Notes under the pieces: generated by a model
Databases searched by the model: none
What the model saw: only the letters and a program-made list of their open reading frames with translations
What the model was told of the DNA's origin: nothing
DNA from: Margaritispora aquatica
Lineage: Eukaryota; Ascomycota; Leotiomycetes; Helotiales; Discinellaceae
Direction: 5' to 3'
Length of the DNA: 64,000 bases
Assembly: GCA_007644065.1 (NCBI GenBank)
Contig: VJWN01000018.1
Coordinates: 1 to 64,000 of the forward strand
Translations under genes and position numbers: made by a program
Part shown: positions 11,255 through 22,397 of the stretch, in pieces
How the letters are laid out: each line of letters starts with the position of its first letter
How positions within the stretch are numbered: the stretch's first letter is position 1

Positions 11255-12631
11255 TTAATTTACAGGATTAAAAGCCTTCCATGGCAAAACACCATTTTTG
11301 TCGTCCTCAATATGTACGAAATCGAGAATCTGACCCTTTTGAATCGTAGGAAATGCTACCAACCTGAAAACTAATGGGTCTCCTAGTAACCGAAGTACAT
11401 ATTGATCGAGAATCTGATAAAACCAGCGACTCCATGTCACAGCTCTTACCACCAGAGCAGAATCAGCGAGAGCCTTCTTAGTATCCTCCAAACGAGTGCT
11501 GTAGTACCGCAAGAACATTTCCTCGAGCGCATTTGTAGAAGGATTTGGATCGATGTGTAGGAGAGAGTGTAACTCGTTTACAAGTACCACGCCGTCTTGT
11601 ATTGCTGTGTTTAGTCCTAGTGCCGAAATGGACGTCATTTTGTGTACAGAGTCTCCAAGGCAGACTATCCGACCCCAATGCCAATTCGGAGCGAGGCCTT
11701 CTTCTTGATTAACAAGAACAGCTGATTTTTGTTGCGCCCACAGCTGCTCAAACTTCAGATTAGGCGCCACAAACAAGCCAGAACAGTCCTTCGCCATTGC
11801 TGCAGCGTCTTCAAATGTATACTTCTTCCCTGATTTCGTCGGCTTGGGCAATGGCCGCAGAACGAAGAAGACCACGCCGTCCTTCTTAGGACTGATTAGG
11901 GTTGTGATGTTTTTCCCATGTCCTTCAAAGAAAGTCTCCCTCTCAAGTCCATCGATTTTTGGCCCGTATCCTACGAGCGACTGGAAAGTAGCCAGCATTG
12001 GGTCCTCATCAGCCATATCAAAAGGCTTCGGCGACGACTCTCTGATAAGGCGTTGCAATATTGAGCGAGTCTTGCTGTAAGCGCCATCGGCACCAATAAC
12101 CATCGAACCTCTCTCAGTACTGCCATCCTCGAGATGAACAGTAACTCCGTCACTACCTGTCTGAATATCGGTAATAGAAGAGTTGAATCGAACTCGGGTT
12201 TCTCGCTCCGGTAAATGGTTGTACAGAACCTCGACCAAATCTGTTCGAAAGAGAGCTAATATTGGATATCCGTGCCTAGATGAGCCATGATAATTATTAA
12301 TCCGTCAAGTATGTGAGTAGGATAGCATGGGAACGACGAACATTTGTTTCATTATAGAGAATACAGGACTACTTCCCATCACCTTCCCCGTGTGGATGTC
12401 TATATTTGTCTTATTCACTGCACCTACACTCAAGGCTTCGAGTGGCTGCATCAACCCAAGCTGGTTCAGAATCCGAACCGATTGCGGGAAGAGCCCTACA
12501 GTGCCTCCGAGCTGCGGTGTAGCATTGGGTCGGCGCTCGAAGATGGTAAAGTTGATTCCTGCTTGATGAAGAGCGTGCGCAGCAATCAGACCAGCAGGTC
12601 CTGCCCCCACGATAAGCACTCGAAATGGCAT
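11255..12631 (-). CDS. FAD-dependent monooxygenase (aromatic hydroxylase type)
   Basis: Two exons, 12631-12342 and 12275-11255, encode about 436 residues. Class A flavoprotein signatures appear in order: the N-terminal dinucleotide fold VLIVGAGPAGLIAAHALHQAG, the acidic end of the second strand (FERRP), the GADGAYSKTR motif near the middle, and GRIVCLGDSVHKM, the second FAD-binding segment. Such enzymes use NAD(P)H and O2 to hydroxylate or epoxidise small molecules and are common in fungal secondary metabolism. Read straight through, the frame meets TGA after SYSHT. A 66-nt intron at 12276-12341 (GTTCGT...CTTGAC...CATCTAG) removes it and restores the expected MKQM-HGYPILALFRTDL join. The donor is non-ideal, so a nonsense allele remains possible. 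The gene is divergent from the bZIP gene. A TATATA element lies about 60 bp upstream, near 12692. The substrate cannot be inferred. Confidence 0.88.
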
Positions 12632-12976
12632 TATAGGTCAGCTGAAGTGATGGAATGATGAAGGTGGTGGGAGATGGATGCGTTGAGCGTCTCTATATAA
12701 CCACGACAATGATTGTAGGGGAAATCGGTACAGGTGGGCCCACAGGAGGATTGTCTATGAACATATGTCTCACCACTGGAGCTAGATAATATCAAAGGTA
12801 AAACAAAGAGGTATATTTTTCCCCAAAGACACCTACGAACTACATCTATTACTTACCCCTACAAGTCAAGCTTTCGCTTCCGTAGCCCCGACCAACCAGC
12901 GGTAAATGCTACCTTCATCCTTGTACAATATGTAAACACAGGCGAGTATGGTCAGCTTACTTTATTTGAACACCCG

Positions 12977-12991
12977 TGTGCGAGTCGCACA
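12977..12991. promoter_or_regulatory. 15-bp palindrome TGTGCGAGTCGCACA, copy 1
   Basis: A perfect inverted repeat (TGTGCGA / TCGCACA) around a central G, 346 bp upstream of the monooxygenase ATG. It is identical to copy 2, 176 bp away. Symmetry suggests a site for a dimeric regulator. The motif is seen directly; binding is inferred. Confidence 0.65.
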
Positions 12992-13152
12992 AGTTTTAAG
13001 GATGAGCATTTACTCCGTAAGTTTATGCGATGATAGATAAATAGGTCGAGTTGTCCAATTGCGTATCCTAGTACGAGTATCTTGTTGTTCAGGGACGTCG
13101 CTAGAACCCTGTTCCATCATACCAAACATTGGTTCCTTCGTATATAAGTACT

Positions 13153-13167
13153 TGTGCGAGTCGCACA
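13153..13167. promoter_or_regulatory. 15-bp palindrome TGTGCGAGTCGCACA, copy 2
   Basis: Exact repeat of copy 1, 168 bp upstream of the bZIP ATG. Flanking bases differ from copy 1, so the palindrome itself is the repeated unit. Confidence 0.65.
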
Positions 13168-13334
13168 TTTTCGTGTGGCGCAATTTGGAACCTGTTTGGA
13201 TTTCCCATCAGCACAACCACATCATCTATTCTACGAATACCTTGCCAAAACAACAGTTAATCGACTTGCCTTAGAAATCAGGTATCTATTCACGCAAGAT
13301 TACTAATTTGGCCTCTTTGTCTCTGGTCCCTATT

Positions 13335-14829
13335 ATGTCCAGCGACTCATCGCTTAGGGCACCTGGAACATGGGCTAATGGGCGAGTTTTGAAGCCTGGA
13401 GAGCGCAACAGAAAACGAGAAGTAGATCGGGCCGCGAAAAGAAACGCTGCTGAGAGTCAAAAGACTTCGGAAATACGTATCCAGGCATTGGAGCAGCTGG
13501 TAGTGGAGCTGTCAGGTCGTATCGTCAAGCTCGAGACTGAGATGGCGAGCACACGACAAAGTCATGTATCGAACCTTGATCACGTGCAGGCTAAACCTCC
13601 AGTAGAGCCCATGGGCCCACTTTCGTGGTCGCCAATCGATTTCTGTAAGTTCAGCACTCCTTAATGAAATAGTGAAACTCATGATCTAATTCTAGCTTTT
13701 CAATCGTGTGGTTCATCCCAGCCCTTATCGGTAGCCAGCAACGCTTTCCCCGACTTGCAGTCGATGGGCAGCTCTGAAAATCGCAGCCATGTAGATGCAA
13801 CCGACTGGTTTACGCCTCCAAATGTATACGCGCCATTTTCGCCCACATTACTTACCAATATTCCTACAAACTCAAGCAATCCCACTCTTCAAAGTCCGAT
13901 AAGGAATAGCCCAGCTCCACATGGGGCAAATCCTTTGAATTGGGAACAAACCAACAAGTTCGAGAATATTCTCCGCATGCTTTACAGTTTGCGTGGAGCC
14001 AACCTCGTCGCTAGAGACCATTTTTTGAATGAAAATCTCCTTATTAAAGGTGTAGTTGATGGATGGAGCTCCGTCCTTCAAACCCAGTACGGAGAATCAT
14101 GCCCTCTGTGGACAATACTATCTGGTATAGATCAAGGGTTGTATTGTAACTGCTCTGCTATAGTCCGCTTGGCTCACTTGCGAAAAATCTATCGGATGTC
14201 CATGGTAACCAAAACTTTTCTCCTTATGTTGCCGGTCAACTAATACCATATGTTATTACTTAGTTCATAATCTATGGAACATCTATTCCTCCATGGCTTG
14301 ATCCTAATTCAAGGTACTAGTCTTTGAATTATATTCTGCTCTAATAATACTGACTAACATATATTAGACCTCAATGTAACTATTCGCGAGATTCGGTTTC
14401 TGTTAAGGACTTCATTCCACAGTAAGTGGTCGTCCTCTTTGGCACCACGAAATGAATCCCACGTGTCTAATAGCAACCAGACCTCAGCTGCGAGACCGTT
14501 TGAAAAAGATCCACCTAACGAACGATTTCTGGAATTGGTTTTCTCATTCTATATCTTTCAACTCTGTCCTAGAATTTTCCCAGGCATACGGTATCTTAAG
14601 AGGACGTTACCTCTTTTCAGAAAGTTTTACCAACGACTTCCTTTGTTTAGGAAATTGGAAGTATAGTGGTGCTATGATTATGCAGTTTCCTGATATCTTT
14701 GGCCAGAGTCCACTCACAATGGGGACGCAGACATCTATGAGCAGCTTTGAAAGACATATCAGCTCAGGGAACATTGCTGAATACACTACAGCCGAAGAAG
14801 CACAGCAATTTGAGTATGCTCTGAGATAG
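13335..14829 (+). CDS. bZIP transcription factor with DUF3425-like C-terminal region
   Basis: Five exons, 13335-13644, 13696-14204, 14264-14313, 14368-14421 and 14481-14829, give about 423 residues. All four introns (51, 59, 54 and 59 nt) have GT-AG ends and the phases agree. The basic region GERNRKREVDRAAKRN (about residues 23-38) leads into a zipper (EIRIQALEQLVVELSGRIV). This matches the fungal bZIP subgroup that carries a long helical C-terminal region. That region is visible as CPLWTILSGIDQGLYCNCSA, then IPPWLDPN, then DFIPQPQLRDRLKK, typical of DUF3425-type proteins. The ATG at 13335 is the first in frame. It is probably a nuclear DNA-binding regulator. Divergence from the monooxygenase gene suggests local control. 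The target site is unknown. Confidence 0.88.
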
Positions 14830-16292
14830 CTGGCAGAGGCATCAATAAATCTCTATAAAATTCATTTTACCGATTTAGTGCTGATTGAAGAATTTCATCA
14901 CTGGAGGCTGCGGTCTAAGTTCTCTCCTTTTGAAACCTGGTTCCTCTATATACTTTATTCATGGACTCAAGGCACCTTTCGTCGTGCAGAATGGAGTATG
15001 GAGTAGGTGTAGGTTGGATAGTGTAGGTTGGATAGTGTAGGTTGGATTCCAAGGTCGGACGACATCTTCTATACGGAGAGTGCTTCATCTATGGTCTTAT
15101 AGATAAGACTGCAGAATGTTCTGAAAAGGATTTTTACCTCATCATTGGTTGAAAACCATGATACCTACGTTCTCCACGCTCTTTAGAAATCACCACCTCG
15201 TGTAACTTCGGGTCTTCTAGCGCCTTGATCCTATGCTATCAAGAAACTCAGCACATCGAGCGCATCTACTTTTTGCAACAGATGGAAAAACATAGAAGAC
15301 ATCAACAAAGATTGCAGCATATGTAGAGTATAATTACGTAAGCTCGCGTACAATAACTCACACATCAGTTCCGTAATATTTGGTAATAGGTCGGATTGGG
15401 CGAGGATTGCGGATTGTTAATGCGGAAGCTATTATTTCTTCTCTAACCTTTATGTCTCTACTAGGGACTTCTAACCGAGGAACCTGTTATAATCTTTAGC
15501 TGTGCCTGAAAGTGCGAGCGACCTCTATACATGGTTCCTTTATCCTATTGATAGATGAGTAATATGTCTACCACGCTTTAGACACATCGCTATGCTGCGT
15601 TAGTAAAGTCGTGCTACTCAACGACTTTTTAATCTAGAGGATAGATAAACCGTGAAGAGCTTGCAGTGGGGACCACACGGGGGAGCTTACTTCTTGTATA
15701 AGCTCAAAAAAGGCTTTCTGCCAAGTATCGAGTCTACATTGAAGTGTCATGGAAAGGCTTGATTCTAACGTATTAGAATCCGAGAGGACAGTCCAATTTT
15801 CTTTCGGTCTGGCAATACCTCAGCATTAGATCAGAAGCCAGTTAATTAGGATCTCTGATCTCAGGGCTGATTTTAGCTACTTCCCGCTTTCCTAGCAATA
15901 CGCCAATTTAAATCCCATATTATGTTTGAATTCGAATCCCGCGCCTTGCTAACATCTATGAGAAAGTAGTAGCTATGCCATATCCTTAAGAGTTCATTCA
16001 GTCGTCGTGTCAAGGGGTTTTAGGGTGAGACGGGGCTGTGGGGTATGCGGACCAACAGATATTTCACGACATTCGAACAACACCACGAATTAACCACATG
16101 AGAAATAGATATTTGTATAATATCTGTAATCTCTGTCTATCTTTTGGTCGTCATATATATCATTCGTGTAATAAGTGCCTCCTCCAAATATTCCTCCAAG
16201 ATTCAGCCTTCAGTACATCCATCTTCCCACCTTGCCTGCTTAATGGCCAAACACACCACCCAGATCTATCAGTTCGTTCTATCCACGGCAAC
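14830..16292. other. Intergenic spacer with a small tandem repeat
   Basis: No supported gene. It includes the 14-bp tandem repeat at 15007-15048. Short frames near 16038-16313 overlap the end of the minus-strand membrane-protein gene and have no independent support. Confidence 0.45.
15007..15048. repeat. 14-bp tandem repeat, three copies
   Basis: GTGTAGGTTGGATA occurs three times head to tail (15007-15020, 15021-15034, 15035-15048); the third copy differs only in its last base. Confidence 0.95.
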
Positions 16293-17905
16293 TCAAGAGA
16301 AGTGAGGAATTAGCTGTACCCAGGGTAACTCTCGATAAACACCCTGTGGCATAGCTCTGAAGCAGAGAAATATCTGGATAATGACAATCGTTCGTGAGAT
16401 TGTGTACAGTATGCTGAAAACGGCAATCAAAATATCTTGTATATCTTCAGGGACTCTGCCTAGAAAATTGAATCTAAGTCCAGCCATAATGCAACAAAGA
16501 AAAAGAGGAACAAGATTTGAGATCCGCCAGACCCAGAGCTCAGCATTTGTTGGGAAACTCCAATTCCAGGCGGCGAGATGGATTACGGACAACAACATGC
16601 CGAGCGAAAGCACTGTAACGGTGCTAGTTATCGGATTGTCTGAGGCTAAAAAAGTCAGCTTTTTGTTAAAAAAGAACTCTGAGGCTTTGAGGAAATTGAT
16701 GGAAGTTTCAATGATGCGGATAAAATGCTATGTACCAGCTATATCTATAAGCTCTACTCTATCAATTTCAAAGTGAACTGGGTTGTCACTCTCTAGTACA
16801 CTTAAGATTGCATCTCCTTGCATCAATTGTGAGAGGTGAATTAGGGTGCGACCCTTGATGTCGTAGGGTTTATCCCACCAGATAGTATAGGATATTAGGG
16901 AAATAAGGACAAATCCACAAGTGCTTAGCTCGAGCTCTGAGATTTCTGCATATAGTCAGTTTATTAGTCAGGGACATACTTGAGGGGTATTTACCCGCCC
17001 CGGTGGCTTTCCTTGCAATACTGTTTCTCGGGAGTTTTGAAGTCAGCTTCTAACTTCCTTCTTTGGAACTCTTGAACTCGCTTGCTATAGGATCCTGAAA
17101 CACAAACACAATATCTTCTATAAATGTGAGGATAGAAGGACAACATGTATTCTTTGAAGTCTTAATAAAATTTGTCTCTAACTTACCATTGTACAAGAAG
17201 CCATAATGATTGAACACATGCGAGAATTATAGTAAAAGTGTCTTTTTGGTCGCGATCCGCAATATCTTGATCAGGAGGGAGCTGCGAAATAAGCCCATCG
17301 ATATCGCTTCCATTTTCAATCAGTTTCAAAAGAGAGTCAAATCGAAGTATCGATGGCACGCCTAAGCTCTCATGGTATAAACCACCCATAACGATAAAAT
17401 GTGCTTGCAGCATTGAGTATCTGTCATTCAAAATCAACACTAGACAGATAATACAAATTGCTGGTACAAACCGATGTCCTGTTCTTTCCACCTCTACTTT
17501 GGTCTTTCTTGCCCGAGACCGATCAATAAATGCTATTGCAGCAATAACCTCAGGACCAACCACACACCCAATCATGTACCAAAATTTCCGCAGCCGTTTC
17601 CTATAAAAATGCCACTCTTTCCAGGTAGCTTTATGCTCAACTTCTTTACAAATATTGACATGAACAACCTTGTAAGTGCAAAGCAAAATAATAGCACAGC
17701 ATGACCAAAGGATCGAATAAGTGCTTCGGACAGATGGCCCAGAAACCCATCCACATTTTCCGTCGCTCAAAGAATTAGGCCCGCAGATATCGCTTTGTAT
17801 CGAAGATGTTGGAATTGGCGAGGCTGTAGCAGTTGTCATGATTGATATTGGTGTCTGAGCGAAAGATGAAGATACGAGAACCACTATTGAAAGAAAACAA
17901 GGCAA
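16293..17905 (-). pseudogene. Fungal multi-pass membrane protein gene, start and one internal stop in doubt
   Basis: Coding blocks on the minus strand are 17905-17187, 17020-16995 and 16945-16293. Introns are 17021-17186 (GTAAGT...AAACAG) and 16946-16994 (GTAAAT...TGCAG). The joined product has a signal-like stretch (LSIVVLVSSSFAQ), then CGWVSGPSVRSTYSILWSC, several hydrophobic segments, the join LVQC-IARKATGA-EISELELSTCG, and IWWDKPYDIKG. This is a pattern I recognise from a widespread uncharacterised fungal membrane-protein family. Two defects are visible. First, no in-frame ATG precedes the signal-like stretch before an upstream stop; the frame can only be entered at TTG 17905, at an internal ATG (TTATASPIP), or from an unseen upstream exon. 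Second, TAG at 16728-16730 interrupts the last block. A 51-nt GTACAT...CTCAAAG intron could remove that stop but lacks a clear branch site. Degenerating gene or misread structure cannot be separated here. Confidence 0.6.
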
Positions 17906-19417
17906 GAATGATTTGGAAATCTTGATGATGATAGGAATACCTCTAGGGAGAATAATGATAGAAGAAAAGGAGTAGGGGAGAGCGGAATTCAGAGAAGCGC
18001 CTGAATCATTTCACAAATGTGGCAGCCTCTCCTATCGCCTGACTTCGATAAGGCTCAGCCCGTCAGCCCCAAGGGTCAACAGGCCGGTTTCAGAATTAAC
18101 CAGCTATCAGCTCTATAAATACGATGGCAGCGTCAACGCCGAGGCCTGAGTAGAATCCCGAATTTTAAGGCACACACGCATATATGACTAAGTTAAGGAG
18201 GAGATCCGTGGCCACCGAATTAGCGTGATGAACTACAAAATCTATGGCATAGGATGATCGGAGGATGCCCTTCGTTCACTCGCGTCATTCGTTTTACTCA
18301 CGTATAAAACTATACTTTTTTGTATAAATAAACTCATATCTGGACGTGCTCGGTATTTAGAGCCATGTAAGATAACCCACCATGTATATAATTCATTACA
18401 AAGGCTATGAACCGGAGAGTTTTCTGTTTGTTCTATAAGGGTATATTGGTTAAGTATTGTGTTGTAGCTCAGCATAACACTCTCAAGATAACCATGGACA
18501 TTCCTGTCCTTAAAGTCTGCAGCCTTCACGAACAGCCGACTTATCAAAAAAGGAGGATGGAGGCAAGATAGAGGACGATACGCGTGTCTCTAAATTTCAC
18601 TTGAAACTAACCCTGACTCTCTCTTAGCTTGAGGGACTTCCCAATTTTCTACACCCTTTGGTCACTAATACGAAAATGGAAATTAAACTTTGGCCTAAAC
18701 TTGACGCAAGAAAAAACTCGGCGTGAATCAAAAGTTGGGATCTGGAGTATTATTAGCCTTCATCTTTGTTTCATTCATTCGAAAGGTGAAGTTTTCCCGT
18801 TAACATTGGCACTTTCAGTATTAGATTATGCTTTGGTATCAAAGCACGTGCAAGGATCTGAGATCTATCTGAGCGTTGGAGGATTGAGTTGAGCACACTT
18901 AAGTTAGTTTCCCCCGCATTCCCCACCACGTTAACTCAACTTTGACGACCTAGTCCCCATCTCTTACTCTTCTTCCTCACCGTTGCCGAAAAACTTATCA
19001 TCACTTGCAATGTATCAAAGTTGTACTAGATTTTGCATACGTATTGCTGGCTATGATTCAAGATGTATTCTCATCGATGGGCTATACTATGCAGTAATCT
19101 TGCTTACGGTTCCCTAAAATATAAGTTGCTGTTTCGCATTGCAAAGTGTCTGAAAATCAGTTCTTAGTTCGCACCAAGACACGGGAGCTAGCTGATAGTT
19201 CTCGGTTCCAAACGCACGGAATGTTCGAATGAACAAGATCCAGAATTTTCATCCTGCAAGTCCCCTTTTCACCGAATTGCGGGGTCATTGAGCCTCCTAC
19301 GAGTAGTATGCTACCAGTTTGCTGCTCCAAAATGCTTGAAGTAAGTTTATAAAGGCGAGAGATCTCTTTTTTCCATGCCACAATTGAAATTTTTGTTACT
19401 TGCAACTCACATACCCC
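17906..19417. other. Intergenic, no gene supported
   Basis: Contains the likely promoter of the glutathione S-transferase-like gene at its right end. Frames at 18242-18547 and 18629-18892 have no recognisable domain and no convincing start. Confidence 0.4.
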
Positions 19418-20510
19418 ATGTCACACAATCCAGAACCCATCCTCTTCCTATGGGATTTCTCCCTATGGGCCAACAAAATCGTAGCTTACCTGTCGCTTCG
19501 CCAAATCCCCTTCTCTCGATGCGAACAACCCCTCACACAGCCAAGGCCAGATATCGCTGCTCTCGGCGTCAACTATCGACGCATCCCTCTCCTGTCCATA
19601 GGACGAGACATCTACTGCGACACCCTGCTCATCCTCCAAAAATTAGAGAAATTCTACCCTTCTAGCGGGAAAGGTCATCGAAGACTTGGGTGCGATCCAT
19701 CTGATAGAACCGGCGTCGCACTCGAGAAGTTACTCGAGAAATGGGCTGATGTGGTTGTTTTTGGAGCTGCGGCGGTGGTCATTTCTACTGATTTGGATTT
19801 GATGAAAGACGAGAAGTTTCAGAAGGACCGTGAGGAACTATGGGGCAGATCGTGGAAGAAAGCAGAGCAAGACGCATTGCGACCCGCAGGACTTGCGAAC
19901 ATGAGGGCGAATTTTGACTTTTTGGAGGAGTTGCTCGGTGACGGCAGACAATGGATTCTTGGGGGTAAGGAGGCAGGGCCAATGTTGGCAGATATCCACG
20001 GTAAGTACTGAATTAAGGCCTCATATTTTTTGATGTCGGGGGCTGATTTTGCGAAAAGCTTGTTGCATCTTTGACTGGCTTCTCCAACTCCCCGGCACAT
20101 TCCCAGAAGAATTCATTTCTGCCAAAACGCACCCGTACACCTTTGCTTGGCGAGATCGCTACAATTCAGCTATTGCATCTGCCAGAGCCTCACTCTCATT
20201 CAAACCCACCGAGCTCAGTGGAGAAGAAGCCATTGCCCAGATCCTCGCTTCGGACTTTAGTGAGCCTACAGAATCATTGCAGGTCGAGGACGATCCAATT
20301 GAAGGCTTGAAAGCTGGCGAGGAAATTGAGATGTGGCCAATTGATACAGGGTACAACTGTAAGGATAGTGGGAAGCTGGTCAAGTTGAATGTGCATGAAG
20401 TGGTGGTTGAGACGAAAACTAGGCGAGACGAGGACAAGACGGTGAGGATTCATTATCCGAGATGGAACTTCAAGGTCGTGCCTCAAGTCTCGAGACAGAA
20501 CGGCAACTAG
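19418..20510 (+). CDS. Glutathione S-transferase-like protein
   Basis: Two exons, 19418-20000 and 20059-20510, encode 344 residues. Intron 20001-20058 (58 nt, GTAAGT...GCTGAT...AAAAG) is in phase and joins ADIH to ACCIFDWL. The first 80 residues follow the thioredoxin-like GST N-terminal fold: ILFLWDFSLWANKIVAYL, then YRRIPLLSIGRDIYCDT with the cis-Pro position, then ILQKLEKFYP. An all-helical C-terminal domain follows. Beyond it, a tail of about 90 residues rich in Glu, Lys and Val (YNCKDSGKLVKLNVHEVVV) is longer than in classical GSTs. Cytosolic glutathione-dependent conjugation is possible, but the catalytic Ser/Tyr/Cys cannot be pointed to with certainty. ATG 19418 is chosen because it begins the fold. 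Confidence 0.85.
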
Positions 20511-20738
20511 GCGTTATGACTGTACTGTTTGAAGTGGTACTTTCCTGAAAGAACATGGGGCATTGGAGCGTTTTGGGTGTTCTAGCTTTTCAGTGTTGCG
20601 TGTCTGGAATTCTCGACTTTTACGAACTTTCTACTTCAATAGCAGTTTCAATGCTAACTCGCATTCTTGAATCACATTTTCATTCCATTAAAGCTACCAC
20701 GATCTTTTACAAATGCTTTAAATTAATTGCGCTACTTC

Positions 20739-22397
20739 CTACGCAGTGTTATAGCCTTTACTTGTACTGGTACAGTTCAATCCTCCCAATAAAGTGCGAT
20801 CTACATTCTTGCAAGTCACCAGATTTGCACCACTAGAAAGCAAAGAAGTTAGTACTATGATCTCAGTGGATACGCTTCAGAGATATGTGGGGGTCCAGTC
20901 GACTGCACATGCATCTTAGGATACATACCTAATAGTTCTAATATCGACGTTCTCAGCCCTAATATTTGAGCATGTCTCATTGCTAGAGCAAACCAAGTGT
21001 GCTACAATTGGAGCGAAGACTCTATTCGTGCGACCTCTGATGTTTTTGAAAGTGATATCGGTGATCTTGAGCTTGGACTATCGCGTGTTAGTTCTTGTTT
21101 ACAATGCTTAGGGTTAGATAGCTCACAGGATGCTCGAAACATAAAGTCTCGTTCGATTGCCCATAGCACTGAGTGATGGTCAAACCATAGTCGACGTTAT
21201 CGAGCCACATTCCATCATATGTGACGTTGCGCACAAGTCCACGACCGCCTCCTCCCGTGAGAGAGGCTGACTTTTCAGAGAATGAGTTGGGCCACACTTT
21301 GATGCGTGCTCCTTCCGAGGAGTTGTACATGTTGATGTTTGTGACAAGGATGTTCTCAACGTAGCTAAGTTACAGTATCAGCATATATTCGGCATCAAAC
21401 ACGATCAGCTCTAGACAAAATTGCACTGCTGTGAACTCCTTGTTGCTTGCAATGTCGTAGAACGGCCAGGAAAGAGCTTCAGGACGAATCAACTTACTCA
21501 ACTCGCTCAGGGTATTGGCCTAAGCTACCAACTGAGATACCATGCGTACCATTGCAGCTCAAATTTCGAACAATCATGTTTGTGCTATTAGGCTTGAAGC
21601 TCACACAATCTAACAGATACAGGTCAGTTGGGCTGTATCTAGTCAGACGAGGGTATTAACATACCATCGCCATTGGTAATTGTCGAGTTCTGAATGATGA
21701 TGCGATTCGATCGGTAAGTGTCCCACCCATCTGTATTCTTTTCGAAATTCTGATTGTTGCTAACCGAGTAAAGTCGCATATCCGTGTAGACGACATCACT
21801 TGAATTCGCAATGATATTGTGCCAAAATGGTGATGCAGTCAAACTGAGATCAGAAATGGTGCCACCAATGAGCCCCACAGTCGCAAACAAAATTGGTCGA
21901 TTCGTGCTCGCTTTTGCTGCGAACGCATCCCACCACGTTTGACCGTTGCCGTCAATGGTGCCACCGCCGTATACATTTACATCCTTGCCACCGAGGATGA
22001 AGTAACTGGTTGCGTTCTGGAAGACCAGTTTGAAAGAGTTCTTTTGCCAGTAGTCGGTGTCATTGGTAAATGTGATGGTTCCTTGAATGTCCAAGTCAAC
22101 AGCTGAGAGATGCGTCAGGTTTAGAGGCTTTCCAATGACATAGGTTGACTTCTCGAGGAAGATAATATGGCCACCATTGTTGCAATCCTTGACGGCTTCA
22201 AGGATGAATGAAGAGTCGTCGGTGAGCAGATCATTATGGGTGTTCACGAGGCATGTTTTGTTCCTTGCTGGTGAGTTCTGTGCAGTGATGGGACGTGGTG
22301 ATCTGAGGTTCTTGAAAACTGGGATTTGAGAGATACTAGATGCACATGTCCAGAGGGGAGCGGCAACCAAGCACAAGAGAAGAGTTGATGAAACCAT
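20739..22397 (-). CDS. Exo-polygalacturonase, glycoside hydrolase family 28, secreted
   Basis: Five exons (22397-21665, 21609-21498, 21364-21127, 21077-20929, 20832-20739) encode 441 residues. The introns of 55, 133, 49, 96 nt all have GT-AG ends and matching phases. Residues 1 to about 20 form a signal peptide ([19 protein letters not shown]). All GH28 catalytic signatures are present: NTDGWD (Asp223), NGDDCVSFK (Asp244 and Asp245, the codon being split by intron 1), [11 protein letters not shown] (His267) and ARIKVWP (Arg302, Lys304). Many N-glycosylation sequons fit secretion. The [13 protein letters not shown] form and the length are those of exo-acting enzymes that release galacturonic acid from the non-reducing end of homogalacturonan, so a role in plant cell-wall use is likely. 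TATA-like sequence lies about 60 bp upstream, near 22460. Nothing is broken. Confidence 0.93.

Larger units (their letters stand above)
12632..13334. promoter_or_regulatory. Shared divergent promoter of monooxygenase and bZIP genes
   Basis: These 703 bp separate the two start codons. The region contains TATATA near 12692 on the monooxygenase side and two identical 15-bp palindromes (12977-12991 and 13153-13167). It has no other gene. Head-to-head arrangement with repeated palindromes suggests common control, possibly by the bZIP protein itself; this is inference. Confidence 0.7.

Noticed and set aside
12282..12310. TGA in the monooxygenase read as a disabling mutation
   Set aside because: A GT-AG intron of normal length with correct phase and sensible flanking protein removes it; kept only as an alternative.
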